DNA from: an uncultured Planktomarina sp.
Lineage (GTDB): Bacteria > Pseudomonadota > Alphaproteobacteria > Rhodobacterales > Rhodobacteraceae
Length of the DNA stretch: 64,000 bases
Direction of reading: 5' to 3'
NCBI GenBank assembly: GCA_905181815.1
Contig: CAJIZA010000003.1
Span: 496,001-560,000 of the forward strand
This document shows positions 19,117-26,814 of this stretch, one piece after another. The translations under genes and the position numbers were made by a program. The first letter of the stretch is position 1. Every line of letters starts with the position of its first letter. The notes under the pieces were generated by a model. That model was not told the origin of the DNA and searched no databases. It saw only the letters and a list, made by a program, of their open reading frames with translations.

Positions 19117-20589
19117 TCAATAAACCGCCGTCCAATCCGGCACCCAATCTTCCCATAACGGCTTGCCCTTAAATTTTCGAAACAATTCCAGCTCAGACAG
19201 ATGCCTCTGACTTGGTGGCCCGGCATAGTGATCGTGCTGAAGGTCCACAGGGTTATCAGGATGTGGCTCCTGCTCGATTACATCATAATACTCAGTGGTG
19301 TGTTCAACTACCGGGTGTTTCACTCCTGTAACCTTTTCGAAAGCAGCCTGCATTTCTTGATAAAGAAAATGATCATAGCCGAACGGCACGATATAACTGT
19401 CGTGGACCGTGAGAATTGGGCATTTATAGACGTAGGTGAATTTTTCAATCAGCTTCTCCGTGATTTGACTGTCAACATACATGAGATCAATCCCAGCTCC
19501 TGAAGCTAACTTGTGGGCAATTGGTTCGTGCTTTTGAGCAAGCTGCTGCAACATGGCTGATAGCTGTCCATCAGTCATTTTCTTTTCTGGACTGCCGGTT
19601 ACTGACTGAGACCTAAAGGCTTTGAAGGCTTTCTTTGTGTCATCTGAATTGATGGCTGTCAGCAGTAGAAGTTTGGCTGCAGCCCTAAGGTCAACATCAG
19701 GATCAATGTCATTGATGCCATGCAATTCGTAGGGATCTTCATTTACCTCAGCCCAATAGTTGATCCCCTCCTGCGCATACAAAATAACGATGTGTAGGCC
19801 CGAGAAATCTATCTCAGCTGTCATGATCCCATCGAATTGAATTTTCTTCCGGTAGTTTTTCGGACATCTTTGCCACCAACCACCATAGAACCTTCCGCCA
19901 TGATCCCATCTGGAGTTGTTAAAGATACGTCTGACCCTTTTATCCTGCTGGTTGATCTGAAGACGCATTTTCTTTTTGCCATCACCAATTGTCAGAACTG
20001 ATGTCTCAAGATCGTAAATGTCGATGTGGGTTTGCTCCAAAATTTTGATGTAATCGAGCAAGACGGATCTCATCCTCTTGGTCTCAGACGTGTCTGAGTA
20101 TTCTTGCGCATCTTTGGATTCATTCCGTAAGACGACCGGGTCCCAGTCTTCATGATGGGATATATAAAATTGATTGAACCTAGCTTTCTCAAAAAGATTT
20201 ACCAATTGATCTGAGGCCCATAGGCGAGACTGAAATCCAATACCACTTTCCCTGTCATTGAAACCTAATTGCTGACCGATCACCCCATTTGCGATCAATG
20301 CGTCAACAATACCAATGATCTTCTTACTGATGTGCAGCTCGTTATATCGAGATCTAGCTTTGTAGGCGTTATTGTCTCTGCTGAACATCAGCATCAATAC
20401 AGGGTCGGCACACCAGGCCACATAAAGATCAAGTAGGATCACCTTCACCAGCTTCTTGCTGATCCGAGAATTTCCATTAATAGATTGGAGATCAGTGAAG
20501 ACATGACCTACTAAGTCATTCACCTCAGGATATTCTGACCACCTGTGGACATCTAAAGGTCTGGCATTGGCATAGTCTATTTCTGTCAT
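19117..20589 (-). CDS. Family A / single-subunit RNA polymerase palm-like protein
   Basis: I recognise no named family, but the 490-aa protein carries polymerase palm motifs in the right order. HGGRFYGGWW (230-239) resembles the DxRGRxY element of T7-like RNA polymerases. Motif A is AEIDFSGLHIVILYA (Asp261), like DYSQIELR of Pol I. Motif B is LRAAAKLLLLTAIN with Arg302 and Lys306 spaced as in Pol I and T7 RNAP. GIDLMYVDSQ (366-375) recalls the T7 segment before motif C. Motif C is LTVHDSYIVPFG with His396-Asp397-Ser398. His266 replaces the Pol I steric-gate Glu, and Asn314 replaces the motif B Tyr. Residues 1-215 match nothing I know, and it is far shorter than T7 RNAP. The start lacks a good ribosome site. 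A replication or priming role for the island is inferred. Confidence 0.7.
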   Translation of the reverse strand: MTEIDYANARPLDVHRWSEYPEVNDLVGHVFTDLQSINGNSRISKKLVKVILLDLYVAWCADPVLMLMFSRDNNAYKARSRYNELHISKKIIGIVDALIANGVIGQQLGFNDRESGIGFQSRLWASDQLVNLFEKARFNQFYISHHEDWDPVVLRNESKDAQEYSDTSETKRMRSVLLDYIKILEQTHIDIYDLETSVLTIGDGKKKMRLQINQQDKRVRRIFNNSRWDHGGRFYGGWWQRCPKNYRKKIQFDGIMTAEIDFSGLHIVILYAQEGINYWAEVNEDPYELHGINDIDPDVDLRAAAKLLLLTAINSDDTKKAFKAFRSQSVTGSPEKKMTDGQLSAMLQQLAQKHEPIAHKLASGAGIDLMYVDSQITEKLIEKFTYVYKCPILTVHDSYIVPFGYDHFLYQEMQAAFEKVTGVKHPVVEHTTEYYDVIEQEPHPDNPVDLQHDHYAGPPSQRHLSELELFRKFKGKPLWEDWVPDWTAVY

Positions 20590-20791
20590 AATATCTCATA
20601 ATATTGTTTATTATTAATACCTTGAATAGATATAAGATATATAAATCAATAAAATAACCAGCATATTTCATACTACTATTACATTACTCAGACGTTTTTA
20701 TTCCTTGGGAGATTTTCAAAGGGCGAAATGTAGTTAACACCTTAAGTGCTGACTGCTCTGGCACTGGTCAAATATATATAACGGGTACGGG

Positions 20792-20907
20792 TGGGGTGGC
20801 CCATACGGGGTTGTGTTGAGATAGACAAAAAGTGGTTAGCGAAAAGTTTTTCTGAGCTGGGTATTCGGTGCTTGTTTGTCGCCACACATTGTGGTCCACA
20901 ATAGTGG
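20792..20907 (+). repeat. Island intergenic repeat, copy 1
   Basis: This stretch aligns along its whole length with 23903-24015 in the same orientation. Shared blocks include TGGGGTGG, AAAGTGGTTAGC, GTTTTT, CACACAT and TGGTCCACA with small gaps. It lies between the polymerase-like gene and the 48-aa membrane gene. A weaker partial relative of its left flank is near 22880-22930. Confidence 0.65.
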
Positions 20908-20916
20908 ATCACTATT
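20888..20916. promoter_or_regulatory. Two overlapping palindromes, possible operator
   Basis: ATTGTGGTCCACAAT (20888-20902, 7-bp arms around one T) overlaps by three bases with AATAGTGGATCACTATT (20900-20916, 7-bp arms around GAT). Two perfect dyads side by side at the edge of the repeat look like a protein-binding site. The binding protein is unknown. Confidence 0.45.
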
Positions 20917-20967
20917 GGGCTAAGTCATGCGGAGTTATGGCAAAGGGTTTAGTCAGAATCTAACGCT

Positions 20968-21114
20968 TTATTTGTTCAATTCATTTTCAAAAAAGTTGTA
21001 GGCGAGAAACAACAAAACGGCGCAGAGCATGATGATTGAACTGCCTGCCAAGGCTAGGGCAAGTTCCAGCAAGCCTAGGTTTAATTCGCTTCCAAATATG
21101 TACTTCCAACTCAT
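20968..21114 (-). CDS. Small single-pass membrane protein, 48 aa
   Basis: A short gene from the ATG at 21114 to the TAA at 20968 with an excellent ribosome site (AAGGAGA six bases before the start). The product begins MSWKYIFGSELN, has one hydrophobic helix over residues 13-39, and ends in a short charged tail FFENELNK. I recognise no family. It lies in the island, upstream of and on the same strand as the polymerase-like gene, but 378 bases apart. The strong ribosome site and the clean membrane segment argue that it is real. Confidence 0.6.
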   Translation of the reverse strand: MSWKYIFGSELNLGLLELALALAGSSIIMLCAVLLFLAYNFFENELNK

Positions 21115-21316
21115 TAAAACTCTCCTTGCTCTAGTCAGCCTAAAGCTGAACTTATAAAATCTTTACCGAGTAAGAATTAGATTTTTTTGATTAAGTCAAC
21201 GAATACATATGTATACCAGATGGACGCCAAATGCCTTGGAACGTATTTTGAGTGCAAGAATTCTTTACAATGCAGTGAATTAAAGTGATTATCTATAAAA
21301 TTCGGTGGGGGCAAAA

Positions 21317-21697
21317 ATGAGATTGATTTGTGTACTTTTTATTGTTTTTCTTTCGCCAAGTGCAAATGCACAAATTAAAGAAGTTCGTCTAAAAACGCTA
21401 TTATCCATTTGCGAGGCAGCTCAATCTACCAATGATCTTGGTACAATAAAAAATATTGCTAATCAGATCAAAGATGCGCCGTTACAATCAGATCAAATAT
21501 TGGCATCAAGAATGAGGATCTGTCTTTCAGCAGCGAATGGTGGTGAAACAATAAAAATTAATGCTGAAGCCCTACTTAAATCAATCTCAGAAAAAATGTC
21601 AGCAATTGAAAGCGATTGTAATGCACTTTTGGAAATTGCTCCTAATATAGCATTAGATAATAAGACATGCAGAACAATATTTATTTCAAACAACTAG
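21317..21697 (+). CDS. Small exported protein of unknown function
   Basis: From the ATG at 21317 (GGTGGGGG just upstream) the 126-aa product starts with a signal peptide, MRLICVLFIVFLSPSANAQ, with likely cleavage after ANA. The mature part is mostly helical, with four cysteines (SICEAA, RICLSA, DCNALL, KTCRTI) that could form two disulfides. The composition is AT-rich and it belongs to the island. I do not recognise a family. Confidence 0.6.
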   Translation: MRLICVLFIVFLSPSANAQIKEVRLKTLLSICEAAQSTNDLGTIKNIANQIKDAPLQSDQILASRMRICLSAANGGETIKINAEALLKSISEKMSAIESDCNALLEIAPNIALDNKTCRTIFISNN

Positions 21698-21904
21698 GCT
21701 CAAAGATCGAACTCTCCATTTTCTGACATCGAAAATTTGGCTGACCTTGGGCCGCCGTAAGCCACATTTGGGCCTGGAGGCAGCGAGAGGTACCGCTGTT
21801 GTCGTAGGATAAACCTGACCCACTATATGCTACTCATGAACCTGAAGGTTCCGATAGGTGGCTTGAGCCGGATCTCGGCAAAGCTTAAGCTTGCGGGCGT
21901 CACA

Positions 21905-22627
21905 CTAGTAATCACATTCTACAAAATTGGTTTCTAAGCACTTTATCGCCATACTATTAGCTAATGCAACTTCGTCTAGAGCCATTTCTGCAGCAAGTTC
22001 TTCTTGTTCTTTTAGTGCTAAGGCCATGCCATTCTCTGCTGATATTTGAAACCACATGTGTGCTTTGATTCTATCTTGTTGAACACCAAGGCCATTACTA
22101 TACATCGTCCCAATCATTTTTTGTGCGAAGGGATCGCCGCTTTGAGCTACTGTAGTGTACAAGTCCAAAGCTTTTTTGTAGTCTTGAGGTACTCCAGAGC
22201 CATGGTAATGTAGTATGGCTAAGCGCCACTGAGCTGGAATATAACCCTCATCTGCAGCTAGCATGTACCAATTTGCTGCTTCAACATCATCCTGATCAAA
22301 GCCTTGGCCTTGGCTGTGCATCAACCCAAGAAAAAATCTCGCAACGTTGTTGCCTTCTATTGCGAGTTCTTGCCATTGGTCAACAGCAACCTGATATTCG
22401 TTATTTTTGTACGCAGCCCATGCAATATTTAGTTTTTTCAGGACTTCTCGTTTTTCTTGTAAGGCGATCACCTTATTCATGCGCTCTTCAGAGTTTTCCA
22501 ATTTTTTAGAAGTCACTATTTTTTGCTCTGTCTCTGTTTTCTCTTCAGAGTGACTGTCAGCATGAACAACGGAAGAAAAAAATGCAAAAATGGCCGCTTG
22601 AATTATAAATTTTATCATCACTCGCAT
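21905..22627 (-). CDS. Exported Sel1-repeat (TPR-like) protein
   Basis: About 240 aa. A signal peptide (MRVMIKFIIQAAIFAFF, cleavage near VVHA) precedes a charged linker with a coiled-coil look (residues about 30-70). Sel1-like repeats follow: ARFFLGLMHSQGQGFDQDD, AQWRLAILHYHGSGVPQDY and AQKMIGTMYSNGLGVQQD, with AHMWFQISAENG in the last. Such repeats bind proteins. The partner is unknown. In the island it lies between the small exported protein and a two-domain barrel protein. An alternative TTG start at 22645 would add six residues. Confidence 0.78.
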   Translation of the reverse strand: MRVMIKFIIQAAIFAFFSSVVHADSHSEEKTETEQKIVTSKKLENSEERMNKVIALQEKREVLKKLNIAWAAYKNNEYQVAVDQWQELAIEGNNVARFFLGLMHSQGQGFDQDDVEAANWYMLAADEGYIPAQWRLAILHYHGSGVPQDYKKALDLYTTVAQSGDPFAQKMIGTMYSNGLGVQQDRIKAHMWFQISAENGMALALKEQEELAAEMALDEVALANSMAIKCLETNFVECDY

Positions 22628-23053
22628 CTTCCATTGCCTGTTCAAACCTAATGTCTGATAAGATGACCGATAGATAATACAATTTCAAAGCTAAAAATAC
22701 TCGCAAATCGATTTTAACTATTTCTAGTAAGGTTTCTGGTACCCGTTGTTTCGTATCTAGCGCATAGAGAGGTGTGATTAATCAGATCAATGCACAGTCA
22801 TCTATTAAAATATATTATCATAAAATGAATCAGGATGCTGCTGCTTACGACCAGAGGTGCCGCTAATGGTATCACTCTAATTAACACCCACTGAAATCAC
22901 CGCACCGTCATTGGTCAAACATAAATAACCAGTGTGGGTGGAGAGCCTATATGAGTTTGCTTTGACTATTTAATGTCTGCTCAATGTGTTCGCCATTATA
23001 AAAGCCAGACCGGTGAGGGGTTTTTAGCCGGTCCAGCAAAACTACATTACCGT
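22628..23053. other. Intergenic, about 430 bases, no gene seen
   Basis: AT-rich sequence with no supported gene on either strand. Around 22880-22930 a short stretch (TTAACACC, then TTGGTCAAA and ATAAATAACC) weakly resembles the left flank of the island repeat at 20735-20795. Confidence 0.4.
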
Positions 23054-23671
23054 TCACACAGCCGCTAGAATTCTGGAACTTGTCAGTCTGCCCAATTTGT
23101 GCCCAGCATCCACCAATGCCATGAAACGTTCATCAGTAATCATTTGGTCAGCTACTTCGCCCCAATGGTCCATGGAGTTAAACCGGTACACCAGACGCAC
23201 CATTTCATGGTCATTTTTGACCATGGGAACTCCAATTCCAACTTCAACATCAACTGTAGCCATCAGCTCGTCTACGGAGGGAGCAAGCTTCATAATCTCT
23301 GGAATGGCAGAACGAGGTGCGTGATAGTCCCTGTGCAAAATTACAGGCTTTATCCCTTTTGGTGCTCCGTGGATCATACGTCCAATCCAAGGGCCTTCGA
23401 TTTCGCCAGCGGGATCAGCACCTCTTTTCTGCATTAGTGCTTGATACGCTGGATCGCTACCATACGCTTGGAATGAAGCCACAGCTGATTTTAAAGTTGG
23501 GTACCAGTTTTGTAAATCAAAGCGTCCGGCGCCATCACCAGCTACCACTGAGTAAAGCCCAGATTTAGTCCCATGCTTTTCCATTACAGCCGATATTTCT
23601 TTCATGCGCTCTTTTACGACGTTTTCTTTCCCGGCATGTGGCGTAACTTCTCTGATACTTACAAACGACAT
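23054..23671 (-). CDS. Putative dimeric alpha-beta barrel protein, two domains
   Basis: The 205-aa product appears to contain two ferredoxin-like (dimeric alpha-beta barrel, NIPSNAP/ABM-like) units. The first starts MSFVSIREVTPHAGKE and includes NWYPTLKSAVASFQ with ALMQKRGADPAGEI. The second includes DVEVGIGVPMVKNDHEMV and RFNSMDHWGEVADQM. There is no signal peptide, so it is probably cytosolic. These folds act as small monooxygenases or degradation helpers, but no catalytic residue can be named. It is the last gene of the island before the right boundary. Confidence 0.55.
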   Translation of the reverse strand: MSFVSIREVTPHAGKENVVKERMKEISAVMEKHGTKSGLYSVVAGDGAGRFDLQNWYPTLKSAVASFQAYGSDPAYQALMQKRGADPAGEIEGPWIGRMIHGAPKGIKPVILHRDYHAPRSAIPEIMKLAPSVDELMATVDVEVGIGVPMVKNDHEMVRLVYRFNSMDHWGEVADQMITDERFMALVDAGHKLGRLTSSRILAAV

Positions 23672-23794
23672 GTTTTCCTCCTGCTCCGTTTAGTTGAACT
23701 CAAATATTTGGATTTAGTATTGGGGGTACTAGACGGGCATTCTAGTGCAAATCATAAAGTGGTTTTAGGTGAATGAATTTTTTTAATATTAATT

Positions 23795-23831
23795 AAAAAC
23801 GACGTATTTAATTCATGTCGTTTTTATTTTT
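23795..23831. terminator. Hairpin terminator in the island
   Basis: AAAAACGAC (23795-23803) pairs perfectly with GTCGTTTTT (23817-23825), followed on the plus strand by ATTTTTC. No plus-strand gene is seen just upstream, so it may insulate the island end or be a remnant. Confidence 0.55.
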
Positions 23832-23902
23832 CTTGCAAGTCTGGGTAACATCTGAGTCACTGAACTCAATGTAATTGAGCAAATAAACATAATCGGTTCT
23901 GT

Positions 23903-24015
23903 TGGGGTGGCGCATATGGGCAGCGTTGAGATTTATCCAAAGTGGTTAGCAAAGGTTTTTACTAAGCGGGGCATCCAGTGATTATTTGTTGTCACACATT
24001 TGGTCCACATCGTGG
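23903..24015 (+). repeat. Island intergenic repeat, copy 2
   Basis: The second copy of the repeat at 20792-20907, in the same orientation, ends about 110 bases before the right attachment site. The palindromes of copy 1 are only partly kept here. Confidence 0.65.
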
Positions 24016-24124
24016 CACACATCGGGATATATCGTGGTCAATTCCCGTATTGACGGGCAGTTATAATTGTGGACATCTTGGTAGATAAATTCTTTAAGTT
24101 ACTGAAAATATGTTTCTAACCGTT

Positions 24125-24184
24125 CAGCGTTGAGGTCGCTGTGAGGTAACACTCGGGAGGGTTCTAGCCCCCCCGACCCCACCA
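24125..24184 (+). repeat. attR: displaced 3' fragment of tRNA-Leu
   Basis: The right copy of the 60-bp direct repeat. It matches the tRNA at 55 of 60 positions: the first 31 are exact, and five changes lie in the variable/T-arm and acceptor part. The changes mean it is no longer usable as tRNA, as expected of the displaced half. Confidence 0.85.
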
Positions 24185-24451
24185 ATATTTTTCTTTTGTT
24201 TAGACCACCGATTGCGCGTATGGCGGCTGACGGGTCGGGCAAATCATAGCTCTTGTCAAATTGGGTGGTGGTTACGGCTCGGGTCAAACTCTGTAGTATT
24301 ATTTTATACTCTTCTATTCGATGCGCCACGAGGTATGTCGCAAAATGGCCGAATTTATTGAATGTCAGTGGGGCAATTCACATCTTAACTTGCCATAAAC
24401 CTTAAGCACTGACATATGTGAAAGAATAACACACTTATGAAAGGGAATAAT

Positions 24452-24580
24452 ATGTCTAAAATTGGATCCGTGCTTCTGGTTTGCGCGACCCTCGTTTTGT
24501 CCGCTTGCTCTGCATACAATGATGCTGGCAGCAGCGCAGTACGTACGGTTGCAGCTGAACCAACAATGAACAAAATGTAA
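24452..24580 (+). CDS. Small lipoprotein, 42 aa
   Basis: From the ATG at 24452, with AAAGGGAA 5 bases upstream, the product starts MSKIGSVLLVCATLVLSAC. This is a signal sequence with lipobox LSAC (Cys19), followed by a 23-residue mature tail. An in-frame ATG at 24437 is possible but would overlap the ribosome site. It is the first gene to the right of the island boundary. The function is unknown; short lipoproteins of this size include entericidin-like peptides, but the tail does not clearly match them. Confidence 0.6.
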   Translation: MSKIGSVLLVCATLVLSACSAYNDAGSSAVRTVAAEPTMNKM

Positions 24581-24856
24581 TAATCCAAAAGGCTAGCGCG
24601 CGCTTGCCTCTTTGGAATTACGCCTTTTAGCCCGTTTCGATGGGCTAAAATAACATTTCAAACAAAGCTCTCATCGGCGCCTTCCCCAAATTTCGCTGAG
24701 ATTGATACGTGTTTTTGACAGCCGTGACACCCAAAGATGCCCTAGTTTCCGGCCCTATGATTTAGTATCTTTTTGAACCGCCACGGGCGCACGGTGCTGC
24801 ACAAAGAAACCAACTGTTTTAGCCGATAGATTGGCTTTTCGACTGCTGATCCTTCG

Positions 24857-26515
24857 TCAACATTCGTCTGGCCGCGTCACGGTCTTGCCCTTTACAGTCC
24901 CGCGATATTTTGACAACAACTCGGCATCCACCTCGGCTCCGTCGGCCAAAAAGGGCAATATTCCGCGCCGAAGAGAGAGGCCGCGCATGGCCTTGATATC
25001 ATCATCTGATTTGGTCACCCTTTGGCTCATTCGCCGGCCCCATTTTGCGAGCTTGCCATAGAGCCGTTCAATCTCTGCTTGGTGCCCATCGCTCTTGGCC
25101 AGGTCGATAAACTCATCGGGATCGGTTTTTAGATCAAACAACATCGGGCGGAAGCCACCTTCCGCATGCATCAGTTTAAAGCGCCCGTCAAAGACCATAA
25201 ATAGGCGCGCATCGCGGGGCTCTAGACCCAGTTTCACCGCCTGCGGCGTGGCAGAATAGTCATATTCGCTGATCGCAAACGAGCGCCATTCAGGGCGTTC
25301 TCCGTGCAACCAGGGTATCAGGCTTCGGCCCTCAATGATATGATCTGGCACTTTCCCGCCAGCAGCATCGACAAATGTTGCTGCTAAATCGATGGATTCC
25401 ACCGGCGCGTCGCAGGTCGTTCCACGGGTTGGCTCTGCCGCGGAACGTGGGTCATAGATGATCATTGGAATTTTGGCAGATGCGTCGTGAAATAGGTCTT
25501 TCTCCCCAAGCCAATGGTCGCCTAAGTAATCCCCATGATCTGATGTCAACACGATCATGGTGTCTTCGAGGCTGCCGCTGTCTTCGAGATAGGTGAGCAG
25601 CCGGCCCAGCTGATCATCGCATTGCTTGATCAATCCCATATAGGCTGGGATCACCTTTTGGCGGACCTCTTCTTTTTGAAAGGCTTGAGCAATCTTATTG
25701 CCCTGATAGGCTCCAAATACTGGGTGGGGGTTTTCTTGTTCCGTCGCGTGGCGCTTGGCTGGAGGCACATGGCGGGCGTCATACATATTATGGTAGGGCG
25801 CAGGCACGATATAGGGCCAATGCGGCTTGATATAGCTGACATGGGCCATCCAAGGGGTCGCTTTGTCCCGTGTTTCCATAAATTCGATCGTCTTGCTGGT
25901 TAACCATGGCGTTTCGCTGTGCTCTTCAGCAATATTGGCTGGTTTATCGGCATTTCTGAAAATCCAACCGCTGGCAATCTCTTCGCCATCCACCCCGGCA
26001 TTGGCAAAATCCGCCCATGGGTTTTCTGATTGGTAGCCTTGGGATTTGAGATATTCATTATAGGGCGAGCGTTTTTCGTCATAAAACCCATCAGGACCAT
26101 AGGCCCAAAGCCCATCGTCCCTGATCCAAGTGTCAAAGCCGCATTCAGCCTGACGTGCTCCGATCACGCTGTCGGGACTCAACCCCAGCCGAGCCATGCC
26201 AGCAGCATCGGCTTTCATATGGGTTTTGCCGATCAGCCAGCAGTCCATGCCAGAATTGCGCAGGTGATCGCCCATGGTCATTTCGCCGACCCTTAGAGGG
26301 AAGCCGTTCCACTGTGCCCCATGGGACGAAGCGTAACGGCCGGTGTAAAAACACATGCGCGAGCCACCACAAATCGGCGACTGTACATAGGCATTGGTGA
26401 ACCTGACGCCCATGGCGGCCACGCGGTCAAAATTTGGTGTGTGCAAATGTGGGTGGCCGGCGCAGGACAGGTAGTCAAAGCGCAATTGGTCATACATGAT
26501 GAACAATATATTCAT
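24857..26515 (-). CDS. Sulfatase-family hydrolase, phosphonate monoester hydrolase-like
   Basis: The 552-aa protein is of the arylsulfatase/alkaline phosphatase superfamily and most like phosphonate monoester hydrolases: MNILFIMYDQLRFDYLSC with metal ligand Asp9, HPHLHTPNFD, and TSDHGDYLGDHWLGEKDLFHD with further metal and phosphate ligands. The nucleophile region is ICGGSRMCFYTGRY, with Cys49 at the formylglycine position. The usual CxPxR or CxAxR signature reads CGGSR here, so maturation to formylglycine by the standard enzyme is uncertain. No signal peptide is seen, consistent with a cytosolic hydrolase. Substrate unknown. Confidence 0.82.
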   Translation of the reverse strand: MNILFIMYDQLRFDYLSCAGHPHLHTPNFDRVAAMGVRFTNAYVQSPICGGSRMCFYTGRYASSHGAQWNGFPLRVGEMTMGDHLRNSGMDCWLIGKTHMKADAAGMARLGLSPDSVIGARQAECGFDTWIRDDGLWAYGPDGFYDEKRSPYNEYLKSQGYQSENPWADFANAGVDGEEIASGWIFRNADKPANIAEEHSETPWLTSKTIEFMETRDKATPWMAHVSYIKPHWPYIVPAPYHNMYDARHVPPAKRHATEQENPHPVFGAYQGNKIAQAFQKEEVRQKVIPAYMGLIKQCDDQLGRLLTYLEDSGSLEDTMIVLTSDHGDYLGDHWLGEKDLFHDASAKIPMIIYDPRSAAEPTRGTTCDAPVESIDLAATFVDAAGGKVPDHIIEGRSLIPWLHGERPEWRSFAISEYDYSATPQAVKLGLEPRDARLFMVFDGRFKLMHAEGGFRPMLFDLKTDPDEFIDLAKSDGHQAEIERLYGKLAKWGRRMSQRVTKSDDDIKAMRGLSLRRGILPFLADGAEVDAELLSKYRGTVKGKTVTRPDEC

Positions 26516-26814
26516 GGTGGATCTACGTCCTTTTGCGGCGATCTTAGTGCCCGCTGCCGATTCTTACATTAAGAGTGCCGATTTTCGGTCTCTAGTGCAA
26601 ACCTGCTGTTCAAACTCCTCTGCATAACCGGGCTATGCGGTCTGACCCTGTGCAGGCGCCGCTGTTCATTCTTTATCATAAGGGCTTTTGCAGAGGCCAT
26701 TGTGCATGGCGGGGAAATAACGATTTGCCATTTGTATCTTAATTTGCAAGCTGGTGGTAATGCCAATTTGTTCAATTGGGAGAGTTTAGTCCATGCAAAA
26801 GGGGCGTGATCCAC

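Larger units (their letters stand above)
20590..20967. other. AT-rich intergenic region with repeats and palindromes
   Basis: No gene is seen in these 378 bases between the polymerase-like gene and a small membrane gene. The half nearest the polymerase start is very AT-rich and probably holds its promoter. The other half carries one copy of the island repeat and two abutting palindromes. It could be a replication origin or an operator region; nothing proves either. Confidence 0.5.
15930..24184. mobile_element. tRNA-Leu-integrated genomic island, about 8.2 kb
   Basis: The island starts inside tRNA-Leu and ends at a partial copy of its 3' part (60 bp, 55 identical, the first 31 exact). A tyrosine integrase starts 57 bases after the tRNA, the classic arrangement for elements that recombine at a tRNA anticodon or T arm. 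The interior is visibly more AT-rich than the flanks and has larger gaps between genes. It encodes the integrase, an M10/RTX protease, a palm-polymerase-like protein, a 48-aa membrane peptide, a small exported protein, a Sel1-repeat protein and a two-domain barrel protein. No phage structural, conjugation or relaxase genes are recognised. Mobility today is inferred only. Confidence 0.85.

Noticed and set aside
20590-24184. Search for a CRISPR array or toxin-antitoxin pair in the island
   Set aside because: The repeats are two or three diverged copies of more than 100 bp without regular spacers, and no antitoxin-like partner was found for the small membrane peptide.
24099-24329. Minus-strand 76-aa frame across the right attachment site
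   Set aside because: Its GSGGLEPSRVLPHSDLNAE segment is the usual antisense translation of a tRNA-Leu 3' end, not a protein.
24625-24650. Perfect 9-bp inverted repeat TTTTAGCCC/GGGCTAAAA after the small lipoprotein gene
   Set aside because: T lies on the left arm and A on the right, with no T tract after it on either strand, so it does not fit an intrinsic terminator; it is left as an unexplained dyad.
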